Source of the DNA: Xylogone sp. PMI_703 | Taxonomy: Eukaryota; Ascomycota; Leotiomycetes | DNA: 64,000 nt | NCBI GenBank assembly: GCA_021399445.1 | Contig: JAJTUQ010000003.1 | Location: 5,890,001-5,954,000, forward strand | Reading direction: 5' to 3' | Notes under the pieces: model-generated | The model's database searches: none | What the model saw: the letters and a program-made list of their open reading frames with translations, nothing else | Told to the model about the DNA's origin: nothing | Position numbers and translations under genes: made by a program | Shown here: positions 1-10,194 of the stretch, piece by piece | Layout: the number at the start of each line of letters is the position of its first letter | Position numbering within the stretch: position 1 is the stretch's first letter

Positions 1-1
1 C

Positions 2-196
2 CAAGAAGCGGGACAGCTGTACACCTTCACTCACCCTGAATACGGAACCAATATGGAAAAGATTGTAGAAAATTTCAAACAGAGATTTCTTTGGATTTGG
101 GAACATAACTTGGAGGATGACGTTGAAAAGGCCGAATGTATGTTCAAGGAATTAACGATCGACAGTAAGACAAAAGTGCAAGTGTCTCAACTCTAA
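2..196 (+). CDS. 3' end of an unknown protein-coding gene (partial)
   Basis: An open frame enters from the left edge of the window and stops with TAA at 194-196, giving about 64 residues. The tail is hydrophilic and rich in Glu and Lys, with a Trp-containing stretch (LWIWEHN) and an end reading QVSQL. No domain is recognisable from this fragment. The sequence beyond the stop turns AT-rich and non-coding. It could be the last exon of a longer gene whose body lies outside the window. Only the open frame and its composition support it, so the function is unknown. Confidence 0.4.
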   Translation, partial: QEAGQLYTFTHPEYGTNMEKIVENFKQRFLWIWEHNLEDDVEKAECMFKELTIDSKTKVQVSQL

Positions 197-791
197 TCAT
201 TAAGTCGAAAATGAAGTTGGAGGGACAATTAAGGGAGGACGATATATTGTACATGGAGTAGATATGGAACACAAATATTACTTCTGAACATTTTTACAGT
301 TAGTTATTATTGAGAGGGGTTTATGGGAAAAAAGTTTTGGAGGAATCAGAAATAACATAGATTCTGGCCCATCGGCCGTGTAGCCCGTTAGCAATCTAGC
401 CAGCCACTCCAGACCGAAGTTATAATGATGATGCGATGGTATCTGCAAAATTAATCCTTTATAACGAATTGAGACTTTTGAACGAGAATAATTACATTCC
501 TACCGCTGCTGCTGCGATTTGTTATTGTTGCTTGCGTCCTGGTATGTGAAGGTCGACGTTTTTTGCAGAAGCTATCGTACCAATGGTTCCTTTTTTGAGC
601 ATACTATGGCTGTTATATTTAATATTCTTTGACCTTCAACATATTCAAGAAATGGCAAGATGATATTTATTTAAGTAGATAATGTTGATAGCTTTACAAT
701 ATTCTTACTGTTCTCTAATAGTTACGCTCTTATTATTTGACTAACATAATAGCAAACTTGAAGACCTGCGTTCAGAAATTAAACTATGGGG
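197..791. other. Gene-free stretch
   Basis: AT-rich sequence between the end of the left-edge gene and the stop codon of the MFS transporter on the other strand. The two genes converge here, so it should hold both 3' UTRs. No repeat, RNA gene or conserved open frame was seen. Confidence 0.4.
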
Positions 792-2616
792 CTAATATAT
801 TTTGACTAGGGCCCCTTTAGCTCTAATTTCCTGACCTTTCCACATGAATATTCCTATGCAGAACGGGAATAATACGATCGGAAGAAGGCCATAGACTAGG
901 TATGGTACTTTTGCCCCAGCTGATCGAGCTATCCATTGAGGTGTGTAGAATGGAGGATGGAAGCATTGTATGCTGAAGAAGAATTGAAAAACAATTGCTA
1001 CTTCAGCAGCCCGGTCTGGATAGCAATCGATCATATATGTAAGGAGCACTGTCACTAAGATCTCTTGACCAAACACGAATAGTGCTATGCCAGCGAGAGG
1101 GGAGACCCAGCTAGAGGCGTATTCAAGTTGAAAACCGTAGAGGATAAGGCCAGTCTTTAATCATTGTTAGCTCTTTGTTTTAGGTCATTCAATTGCAATC
1201 GTTATCAGACGTACCGAACCAGTGACCAAACCGGAGAGAAGTAATATGAGATATTTTTCTGATCTCCAAGTTTCTCCTCGTTTGATGGTACGCTTGACAA
1301 AGAGATCGCATAAGGGGCCAGCAATTGTTTCCCCCAAAGATGCACCAATGAGCCCCGCAAAGAAGCAAAACCCAACTTGCGCAGCGTTGAAGGTAAATCG
1401 ACTTGTAGTTCCGAAGTTAAGTGCAAATCCAGCCGTGTTTGCCACCTCAGACATCACAAAAACAGAGAACCAAAATGAAGGTAGCAGCACAGCTGGATAG
1501 AAAAACATAGTGTATGGACGGCGAAAAGTTTGAGCCCAGGTTTCGTTAGAAGTGTTGGTTATGGAGCGAAACCCGAGTCGCCGATAAAGACTATTCTTCG
1601 CTTCAGGGGCCGTATTGAGTCGTGCAAGATCTCTTTCATAGATTGTTTCGGGGACTAAAACCTTGTCAAATTATAATTTCTAAACCTTCAAGATAGAACT
1701 TACCCAGAAATATTTGGAGAAAGAGCTGGAATGCATAGAGGATTGCAGCAATGTACATAGACCACCTCCAGCCTAGAGATTTGTTATACTGTATTGAGCC
1801 TCCTGCAACGCCTCCTAGCAGAATGTTAACATGAAGAACTAGGTCAATCAAATCCATACCTTACCCACGTAAGGAGCTGTGACAAGCAATATACTGTTTA
1901 TTCCCATGCGAGTCCCTTTTTCATGTAAGAAAAACATGTCGGAAATTGCAGCAGGTGCGATACATAGACCGACAGAACCGCCGAAGCCCATGACCATTCG
2001 ACAACCAAGAGCTGAGGCATACGATTGTGATCTAGCAACTCCAATAGCAGCAACAAGAGCAATAAGGTTGCCAACAAGAAGAACTGGCCGACGTCCCACA
2101 CGGTGGCTAAGAGGGATCCACAAGAGCGGTGCTAAAGCGTACATTACAGATGGTGCAGAGCCTGGATAAGTCGCTTTGCTGAGCGCCACTCCAAATTCTT
2201 CAGCTAATGCATGTGCTCCCGGTGCCTTTTAATTCAGTCTGGGTGTTAATAGAATTTGGAAATACTATTGGTTTCTGTTTTCACAAATTAACAACGTGGT
2301 AACGTACAATAAGAGTTGCAGAGAACTTGACAAGCAGCGAGTCAAAGGCCATGACAAGTAGGACCGCATGTTTTTGAAAGGAACTCCAGTTCTATATAAA
2401 AAACTTATTAGCGATGAATCTGAGAACGCCTACGTGCATATATGCAGATATTTTCGGTGTGCTTACCAGGGGGTCATCTGGGTCATTGCTGGGTTGAGGT
2501 ACCAAAGGTATGCCGCTCTTCGTAGTTTTCAGAACCACAGCTTCAATCTCGTCTTTCACGGATTGTTTGATGCCATCTACCTCTGATTCCTTGGCCAGGT
2601 CAGTTTGGCCCATCAT
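792..2616 (-). CDS. MFS transporter, six exons
   Basis: Membrane transporter of the major facilitator superfamily, probably a proton antiporter of the fungal drug/metabolite type at the plasma membrane. Exons on the minus strand: 2616-2467, 2391-2308, 2225-1865, 1814-1704, 1654-1215, 1154-792. Together they give 502 residues, the usual length, and every junction keeps frame. The N-terminus is soluble and ends in DPDDPLNWS, the classic lead-in to the first membrane helix in this fungal subfamily. The loop between helices 2 and 3 carries the MFS motif (PLSHRVGRRPVLLVG), and the central loop has VPETIYERD. It is divergent from a Zn2Cys6 regulator 402 bp away, suggesting control by that protein. 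The substrate cannot be told from sequence. The family call is firm; small shifts at junctions remain possible. Confidence 0.9.
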
Positions 2617-3018
2617 TATTGTGGTTTTGCGATTATATTCAAAGGGTAAATAGGAGTTTTCGTGATCGAACTCGTGAAAGAGCTGGATGACTAACTGTCA
2701 ACTCGTCGCTTCAATTTCTCTGCTGGCATATATTGGCTAACTGCTGCTTCCATGTTTATATTCTAGGGCCAATATGTCACGATAGTGCCTTTGAGATAGG
2801 CCACCGTCTATTCGGGCAAAAGTGCGGAGACGTGCGGCGTGCATGTAAGCCGCGATAAGTTGACTATGGCAGAGCGATAAGATAAGAGGCGTGAAAGCTT
2901 GCTTCAAGACGTCTCTAACAATATCTCAGTACACGAAGCTGGCTACCAATTGAGAAGAAGCACCCTAAATTATATGAACCCTTCCTAATATATTAAATCA
3001 CTGTGCTGTTCAGTCAAC
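2617..3018. promoter_or_regulatory. Divergent promoter of MFS transporter and Zn2Cys6 regulator
   Basis: This 402-bp region separates two start codons pointing away from each other. It contains two direct copies of GTGCGG at 2822-2827 and 2832-2837, spaced exactly 10 bp (one helical turn), followed by CCG at 2850-2852. CGG triplets in direct or inverted pairs are the known target type of Zn2Cys6 proteins, so this is the likely operator for the adjacent regulator. AT-rich sequence (2960-3000) precedes the regulator start. The binding assignment is inference. Confidence 0.5.
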
Positions 3019-5250
3019 ATGAGCAGCAACCTGTCTCGTCGAGTTCCGCTAGAGAAACGGCAGCGTACGGAAAGTAGCTGTGATCGATGCAAGTCTAGAA
3101 AGCAGAAATGCCAACGGAGTTTAGACAATGCTAAATGCCGGCACTGTCAACACCATGGCTACGACTGCGTCATCACGAAACCGCGAAAGCATCGTCTCTA
3201 TGGAAGCGTTGAATCTTTGTCTGCTAGGCTCGAAATCTTAGAGTGCCTAGTTAAAGGTCTGATTCCTGAGGCTGATTTGTCAAGCATCACCAGTATGCGT
3301 AAGCTGGCTCAATCTTTAGGCATCGTCGTACCAGCTACACCAGACTCTGTCGATATGCCATCTACCGCTGGGCTGGACTGCGACAAAGCCGAAGATTTCG
3401 TCCAAGATCAGAAGGGCCAAGAACAATACATTGGACCAGCCAGCTCTTATCTTTTCCAAATTAAACTCCGAAAACTTTTTGGAGTTGAAACAAATGGCAA
3501 AAGAGTCGAAATACATCTCTTTGGTCATGACCCTGTAGACAATCTCAAGAGTGCATCTTCACCTTCGGAGGCAGATTGGAGTCATGTCTTGAGTGATGAG
3601 GAATCAGCACCCGACAAAATTACCAAACAAGATTGCTATGTGCACTCGCTCGCTCAGATGGATTACAGACTCGTCAAAGAGCTAATAAAATCCTATTTTG
3701 AACATGTCAACGTGGATTTTCCCGTCCTCCACGAAACAACATTTCTAAAGCAGTATGATAACTGGTGTAGGTCGTCAGCCAATGTGGACTCAGTATGGTT
3801 GTCTATCTTGATATGCGTTCTTATACTGGGCAACAGAACAGCTCCATGTGCTCTCTTTGATATACAAGAAAAGCATCTATGGCTACAAGCGCAATCGCTC
3901 TTACCCCAGGTACTGTTTACATCAACCACTACTTCAATCCAGGCGATGATGCTCATGTCACTGCACCTTCACAATTCAAACTCGCGAGATATCTGTTGGA
4001 CCTTAACTGGAGCAGCAGTGAGAGTGGCATTTGCCATTGGCCTTCACCGAGAAGATCTCGAAATCAATGAAACTGCATGGGCTCGGGAAATACGGAGAAG
4101 ACTCTGGTGGACATTGTACGCTTTTGAGCAGATGCAAGTTTTGTCGCACGACCGTCCAAGTGCAATTGATACAACCAAAGTTCCTCCAATTCCTCCCCGC
4201 CGTGAGAGCATTCTTAATGCTGGAACTCATCTCCCAGATTTCAGAACCAAGTCTCGCCAGTTAATGGTAATGATGGGCTCGGCTTATCACACACTTCCCA
4301 ACGCTGCTGAGAATATATCATCAGGACCGCTTTCGCCCATCTCAGGACTAATGAGAAATCTCAATTCCTGGCATAGGTCACTTCCACAACATCTCACCTT
4401 GGACAATATCAATGATTTCGACCCCTCGGTCCAACGCCAGTTACTCCTTTTACATATCCAATATCACTATATAGTATCCACCCTCACTCGTCATGCGCTC
4501 CTCTCCAGGTTTACCAACCTATCTAAAACTCCTACTACTACACTCCCAGAAGCTACTCGATCTTTATCTGACATATGCATGGATTCAGGCCGATTATCTT
4601 GCCAACTTCTATTAAAACTCGACACTATAGATAAGTTTAACGCTACCACATGGTGGGACGTTTATTACATGTACTCATCCACACTGGTTCTGGTCTTATC
4701 TATCATCTGCAACATTACTCAGAAAGTACATGATTCAGCGGTAGAACCGAGGTGGCTTCTCAGCCAGTGTGCGAATTTGATGGAAAAACACTCCAACAAC
4801 CCAAAAATTCCCGGTTCCATGCACCGCTGGGCATCAGTTGTTAAAGAGCTGAACTCAATGGTGCGAGACTTCGTTAAGAATTCCCACCGACAACCAGATT
4901 CTGGAACCACGGTGATCACGGCAGAAAATAATATCCCTTTCATGCATCCTACAACAACACCTCCGTCGCCATCGGGGGATCGAATTGTTTCTTACATAAG
5001 CGAAAATGATGGTTGTGAAATCCGTAGAAGCAATGGCGAATCGATCGTCTCTGCGGACAATCTTTTAGATATGAGTCCAAATGTGGAAGGTCTTAGTATC
5101 TTTGAAAATCCTGGATGCAACACCATCGCCCAGTCTGATACGTATCCATATTCTTTCTTCACTGACGCGGCTAACAATGAAAGATTATGGCAAGAGGGAA
5201 ATTGGGAAAGGATTGGAGACATGCTGCTCGAAAGTGGCAATATTTTATAA
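3019..5250 (+). CDS. Zn2Cys6 transcription factor with fungal-specific regulatory domain
   Basis: Nuclear DNA-binding regulator of 743 residues, read as one uninterrupted frame. The N-terminus holds a binuclear zinc cluster with cysteines at 21, 24, 31, 40, 43 and 50 (CX2CX6CX8CX2CX6C), followed by basic residues and a short heptad region. The middle (about 215-480) matches the fungal-specific transcription factor domain, including YFEHVNVDFPVLHETTF, a typical opening, and ARRLWW-like residues (REIRRRLWWTLYAFEQ). The tail is Ser/Thr/Pro-rich and acidic, as expected for an activation region. It is divergent from an MFS transporter and is probably its local regulator. It ends immediately before the COG4-derived fragment (the stop TAA overlaps the fragment's first recognisable codon), so its last residues may have been reshaped by that rearrangement. 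Confidence 0.9.
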   Translation: MSSNLSRRVPLEKRQRTESSCDRCKSRKQKCQRSLDNAKCRHCQHHGYDCVITKPRKHRLYGSVESLSARLEILECLVKGLIPEADLSSITSMRKLAQSLGIVVPATPDSVDMPSTAGLDCDKAEDFVQDQKGQEQYIGPASSYLFQIKLRKLFGVETNGKRVEIHLFGHDPVDNLKSASSPSEADWSHVLSDEESAPDKITKQDCYVHSLAQMDYRLVKELIKSYFEHVNVDFPVLHETTFLKQYDNWCRSSANVDSVWLSILICVLILGNRTAPCALFDIQEKHLWLQAQSLLPQVLFTSTTTSIQAMMLMSLHLHNSNSRDICWTLTGAAVRVAFAIGLHREDLEINETAWAREIRRRLWWTLYAFEQMQVLSHDRPSAIDTTKVPPIPPRRESILNAGTHLPDFRTKSRQLMVMMGSAYHTLPNAAENISSGPLSPISGLMRNLNSWHRSLPQHLTLDNINDFDPSVQRQLLLLHIQYHYIVSTLTRHALLSRFTNLSKTPTTTLPEATRSLSDICMDSGRLSCQLLLKLDTIDKFNATTWWDVYYMYSSTLVLVLSIICNITQKVHDSAVEPRWLLSQCANLMEKHSNNPKIPGSMHRWASVVKELNSMVRDFVKNSHRQPDSGTTVITAENNIPFMHPTTTPPSPSGDRIVSYISENDGCEIRRSNGESIVSADNLLDMSPNVEGLSIFENPGCNTIAQSDTYPYSFFTDAANNERLWQEGNWERIGDMLLESGNIL

Positions 5251-6155
5251 AGTATTCCAAGCTGGTATCATTCTTTAAAGGGGTTCTCGTCTCAGCCGTT
5301 TCCATCATCGGACGAGTACTGTAATCGGATTTTATCGGTATCATTCGCCAAAGAATGGAAGACAAAATTCATTCGAAGCCGATGTTCCCAGAAAATCTCT
5401 CCTCAGAAAAGAGAATTGTCAATCTCATTGTCTTGGTGAACAACATCGATAGGTCTAATGAGTATCTAGACCGAATTATTCATCTCAAACTAGGAATCAC
5501 GGATGATCAGATAGATGATATAGAACACCACCACTCGTTGAAGAATGAGTTTTTGTTCAACAATGATGCTCTGAAACATTTGAATCGATCATTCTCTTCG
5601 AAAGCGACGAACCTACTCAACGATAACCTCCAGGTCCTCTTTAACCAAGTTATAAGGCCACAAATACAGCACATTCTTACTACATCGCTACGAGACGCGG
5701 ACTACAGACTGCCTCGAGACGAGCTAGGAGAGATAGCTGGGCAGAGCGAAAATGGAATGATGCCTGAGCAGGTGGCTAGTCAATTCAGAAACGGCTGGGA
5801 GACATTGATGAAGCCCTTATCTCGAATCATGACCCCCAGAACGTAAGTGTCTGTATTGAATTCGACAGCAAAATATCTCGCGTGGCATTTAGAAAAGCGG
5901 GTATGGAGTTATTCAGGACGCCTGGATGCATTTGGCGCGATTAGAATGGAGCGAGATATCTCTGGAATCATACAGACGGTTTCTGAAGGAAATTATGCTG
6001 TTCGAGAGGCATTCGCAAGAGTCACGCAGATTCTTATGGCTGCTAATATGGGTGATGAGGAGTGGGAAGGAGTTGGAGAGGAAGCAGTAGATGGGATACA
6101 TTGGGTGTTAACTCTGGAGGAGAGAAGAAAAGCACGGGTCATGGTAATGCCTTGA
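5250..6155 (+). pseudogene. Decayed C-terminal copy of COG4 (Golgi tethering complex subunit)
   Basis: The frame starting at 5250 reads as the C-terminal third of COG4, the conserved oligomeric Golgi complex subunit that tethers retrograde vesicles. Recognisable blocks are VSFFKGVLVSAVSIIGRV, then the FLFNNDALKHLNRSF region, and near the end EKRVWSYSGRLDAFGAIRMERD, a COG4 hallmark. Two in-frame stops break it: TAA at 5322-5324 and TAA at 5844-5846. The second follows MTPRT, where the family continues into the NSTAKYLA stretch. No intron of workable length removes either stop (the GT at 5843 pairs with an AG only about 26 nt away). The intact gene should be about three times longer, so this is a truncated duplicate, presumably with a functional copy elsewhere. 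It abuts the stop codon of the regulator. Confidence 0.8.
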
Positions 6156-6805
6156 TTGGAGAAAATGGCTACTTATAGCTATATTGGAGTCTTGAAGCTT
6201 GAGGCCATATTGATATGTACGGCTCCTCGGTTCCTCCTACTTCTGCAGTCATGCTTCTTGTGACTTTTAGATAGGATATACAATCACTTCAATGGAAGTA
6301 AAAGGTATTTATCTAAATTCCTCAATATGAGGCTTGCAAGGTATATTGCATATTGCTGCATACGAATGGTGGTGGAAGAAGCTACGGAATTACATACTAG
6401 CTGATCATGTTACGAAATTTGTGTCCACAGCAGATCAATATTGAAATCAGAATCAAAGCAAACTAGCTTTTTCGTAAAGAGTATATTAGACTTATTCATT
6501 GATGCAGCCTTTATACAGACTGCTTTTGACTTTTAGACATGACAAACCGCGTCTATCCCAATCAAAGTTGATTCAAAGCTCCCCAAACTCCATCCCAGAT
6601 ACGTTTTGATTACATTTATATTCTATACATAGAGTTATCCTCTTGCCCATTTTCCGATGTGCAGGAGTCGTATTCCAAGATGTTATGGAAAAAGCTAGTC
6701 TTCTCAATTCCCTCGTCTCGCAAGTTCTCTTGGAATCAAGCTATCCAATCCGACCAATTGAGGTTGTTATATATCCCTCGTAGTATTTGGATCTAGTCCT
6801 TGCCA
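6156..6805. other. Gene-free stretch
   Basis: AT-rich sequence between the COG4 remnant and the 3' end of the glycosyltransferase gene on the opposite strand. It probably includes the 3' UTR of the latter. I see no open frame, repeat or RNA gene of note. Confidence 0.4.
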
Positions 6806-8331
6806 TTAGTCGACCCATTTTGGCTTCGTACACTTATGCTCCTGGCGATCTTTCTCGATTCTCTCTAACAAAAATCCCGACTTGTAACTAACGCCGTCCA
6901 TGGGTCGTTTCTTGGCGCCGAGTCGATAGCTATGGCTGAAGCCACATGTATTATCGAAGTAAGCCCATTGATAACATCGAGTCTGTTCCTCACAGGCGCG
7001 ACCGCAGTCTTCAAAGGACTTGTGGGCGACCTTTTCGAGTTCCGATAGCTTGTCGGCAGGTTTGTTACGAGGATTTGGGTTCTCAGGGGCGGTGTATATA
7101 ACGTCATCAGAACGGTTGTACCAGTCGTCAATGCTCTTACGGAGGATGGGGGCAATGAATTGATTGTAGATTTCGTATATAAGGACGGGTTTCTAGAAGC
7201 TGTCATTAGCTCTGGATCAAAGATATTCCACGAAAATAGCAAAGGGAAAAGGGATAACAAAAACTGGCGATAACTAACCTTTATATCAGGTCTCTGCTGC
7301 TCAAACCTCCAGACATCGCTGATTTCACTGCTGGTAACATGGTGCATCGTCACGAGAGGCTGACACCAGTGCCGCGTGCCCGAATCTGGTCCATCACCAA
7401 AAGGAATTGTGCTAGGCTGCTCGCCCTGCAGCATGGGCCAGGCGCGGGTGAGCTCTACTCCAGCCTCCTTGAGGGCCTTCATAAGCATATGGTCGCCATA
7501 TGCAAAACTTTGGACTTCCTCGTCGTACTTGGCCCCAATCCCCGGCTTGTCCTTTGCGAACTTGGCAAGAGCCACGCCACTGAGGACAATACCACTCCCA
7601 CCATGGGCAAAGGTGTCGCTACCTACGCTGGTAGGGGAGCCCAGATAGAGCGCTTTTTTGGCATCAAGCCGCTCGAGCCAGAGCAAAAGGGTGGTGCGGA
7701 AGAGGTAGGTATCAGCCTCGATGAAGACATACCACTTGCGATTAGGACGCAAGGCCCAGGTCTTCTCGAGCATATGGGTGAACTTGAACTTGTCCAGATT
7801 CCAGCCTTCGCCACTTCCCGATGTTGGACGTATCTCTGCAATGTCCTGCCCTGTCTCCTTGTATTCCCGCAGCTTGCGATAGTATTTGAAGTCGGGACTA
7901 TTTTGCTTCACAGACTCGGTGACATTGTCAAGGGCGTCGTAGACATGGTAGGGACCGAGATCCTGCTCGAGGTCAGAGAAGATGAGGATGTCTTCGAAGC
8001 AGCGCAGTTCGGTCACGAGCTGGGTGGGAAGCTTTTCGTAGATTTCGTTGGCGCCCGTCTTGATGATGAGCTGGACATCTTTCGCAAGGGGGTAGTCGCC
8101 GCAGTTGACTTCGAGATTGGTGCCTTTGTCGGCAGCGGGATGAGCAGATGACGAGGATGGAGGAGTAGCGGAGGTAGGAGTGGTCTGCGACGGAGGTTTC
8201 GGGATAGAGATAGTTTCGGATAGACGCCGGGTGCCGGCGGGGAGGGAACGGATGGAGCTCAGCAAAGCGAAGATGCAGATGACGAAGATGATGGTGTAGA
8301 GGTAGCGGGGTGGAGGAGAGAGGAGCGACAT
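6806..8331 (-). CDS. Type II membrane glycosyltransferase (GT31-like) with C-terminal cysteine-rich module
   Basis: Predicted Golgi glycosyltransferase of 479 residues. Exon 1 is 8331-7279 and exon 2 is 7192-6806, with an 86-nt intron starting GTTAGT; both exons are multiples of three. A cytoplasmic tail is followed by one membrane anchor (residues ~11-26, LYTIIFVICIFALLSS), a Pro/Ser/Thr stem (~35-65) and a luminal catalytic domain. The domain contains RKWYVFIEADTYLF (residues 200-212), where EAD at 205-207 sits in the position of the metal-binding DxD of GT31/Fringe-like enzymes, then a HGGSGIVLS block. The C-terminus has paired cysteines (CGRACEEQTRCYQW, then FDNTCGF) resembling a PAN/apple fold. 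I chose the ATG at 8331 because it puts the anchor at the N-terminus; an upstream in-frame ATG at 8433 would add 34 residues. Confidence 0.85.
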
Positions 8332-9404
8332 GATGCGGCCACAGTGCAAAGAGCGATTATGCCATCCAGATGGCGCTGAAAAGGAGATGAAGAGTAGAGA
8401 AAAGAAAGATGACGGGAGGGCGCAAGTAAGCACTTATACGACACGTTGGATGACTGACAAGGTTGGAAGGAAGGAAGGAAGCGCGCGAAGTGTGGTTCCA
8501 AGAAAAAAAAGGGTTGTTCCATTGTCACCGGCGGGCGCAGTTTTGGTGCGTCTGGGCTTAAGCTTAACCCACTTGGCGCGCGGGCCAGGGCTGACCAATC
8601 AGCAGCAGGCACAATCGCCACGACTTCCCATAAATAGACCTCGGTCAGGTTACGATGCTGACATAAGCGGCCCCCTATCTCTCGGGCTCTCGGACTTTAT
8701 TACTGTACAGTATCACAGCATTTGTACGGTGTATTTGCTGCCTGCCGGAGCCGTGTTTGATCATACGAAGGTATTATAAGTAGAAGTCCATAGTAACTAG
8801 TTGGTTAAGAGCGCAGAAGTTTGCGTTGGAATAGGTCCGCCTCCACAAGAATTGGGCGGTAACTATCTACGACCAGGGCCTCAGAACAGATACGGTACTG
8901 TAGTAATGAGGACGATGCGGGTGGAGATGCCCCGCTGCCCCTTATGTCTGCAGACTCCAGCGCTGCTGCCTCTGTGATGTTACGGTCTGGCCAAGTAGTC
9001 AGCCGCATCACGTAAATATGCCCCATGCTTCGGTCCATTCAGTTGCAGTTGGATCTTCCATCGTGTAACTGATGTGACTAATAAATTGCGTATTGTTAAG
9101 ATTGTTAAGATTGTTGCGATCGGTAAGTTGGTAAGCTCATAGCTTTCCAGCTATCCGTCCCTAAACAACGGTAACATCTGGGATGCAACTATCCACTTTT
9201 TCGCCAGATCCTTTGCCTTGCCGGCGCCAATCTGCGTGATCAGCACCTCCGATCGAAATAATCAATGTAAATCTGCGCACGTCAAGGACCACATTCAATA
9301 AGCGGCGTTACGAAATCTCAAATTATCCCCACTCTCTCTCAACAGTGGCCACCGATCAACAAAAAGATCTCAAAGCAGCAACCGGACGCTGCAGGAATAA
9401 AGCT

Positions 9405-9536
9405 TACTTTCATTCAGGCCCGATTAATCCCCCGCCCCACATCTGTGCACTATTACTTGAAGAGGAACTTATCCATACAATTCCACCACAGAGCACAGAC
9501 GTCAAATGGGGGATTAATCGGGCTTGTAGTAAAGTA
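9405..9536. mobile_element. MITE-like inverted-repeat element 1
   Basis: The left end begins TACTTT and contains GCCCGATTAATCCCCC; the right end contains the reverse complement GGGGGATTAATCGGGC and ends AAAGTA. The terminal repeats are about 30 bp, with a perfect 16-bp core and a diverged outer part. Length is about 130 bp with no coding capacity, and both ends carry TA, which fits a Tc1/mariner-type non-autonomous element. It shares its right TA with the next element. Confidence 0.55.
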
Positions 9537-9718
9537 CGCAGAGAACACCAATACCCAAATCGGACTTTTTAGTACCATCCCCAACTAGTTTTCGAGGTAA
9601 AATTTTCATGTAGAGTTAGTAGAGAATGCAATAATTACGCAGGGTAAAATAGTTTCAATCTTAACTGGTTGGGGATGGTACTAAAGGGTCCGATTTGCGT
9701 ATTGGTGTTCTTTGCGTA
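9535..9718. mobile_element. MITE-like inverted-repeat element 2
   Basis: Left arm 9536-9598 and right arm 9665-9717 are near-perfect reverse complements over about 53 bp, sharing for example GTTGGGGATGGTACTAAA and GTATTGGTGTTCT. A non-coding, AT-rich centre of about 65 bp separates them. The ends are TA..TA, consistent with insertion at a TA dinucleotide. The left TA is shared with element 1, so one probably inserted at the edge of the other, or they form a composite. Confidence 0.65.
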
Positions 9719-10194
9719 TTGCTGTCCCTCACCAAATCACGTAAGTAATGTGGTGAGTGCTATGTAAGCCGAACGTATACTGTGTTAAACTATCACCGTA
9801 GAACCCAGATGGGTTATAAATACCTGCAAACATCATGCACAATCCACGCTGTGGAATCGAAATATACGATGTTTCATGTCAAAATGGCAGCTAATTGCGT
9901 CACATCATCCGGTGTAACAATTAAGTGGGCTTACTCTTACCAATTTTCTAATCATCTCATGGGACTCAACGTTTTCTAGTCTCCAGTTCTAGATCGTGAC
10001 AGCGTGTCATATCTAGAGGCTATACTTCGGATGAGAGGGTGTAACCAATCAATGTTTGGATATTGCCATAGATTAGTGAGCTCCACCACCTGCTTTGCTC
10101 TAGAAATAGACATTTACCAGTTGATTATTTGCTGCCTACATCTACCTGCTAGTTCTCCTGCGCAGCGCAAAAAGTCGTAGCGATGATACCTTGA

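Larger units (their letters stand above)
8332..10194. other. Long intergenic region with MITE-like elements
   Basis: About 1.9 kb between the start of the glycosyltransferase and the 3' end of the mitochondrial carrier. The left part (8434-8700) is moderately GC-rich and is probably the glycosyltransferase promoter. The centre holds two abutting inverted-repeat elements (annotated separately). No convincing coding frame was found; small frames here lack homology and codon structure. Confidence 0.4.

Noticed and set aside
5843..5870. Possible intron removing the second stop in the COG4 copy
   Set aside because: The only GT..AG pair gives about 26 nt, too short for splicing, and another stop at 5322 remains.
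7339..8151. 270-codon plus-strand open frame
   Set aside because: It lies antisense to the glycosyltransferase exon 1, whose protein has a membrane anchor and catalytic motif; the antisense frame shows no domain.
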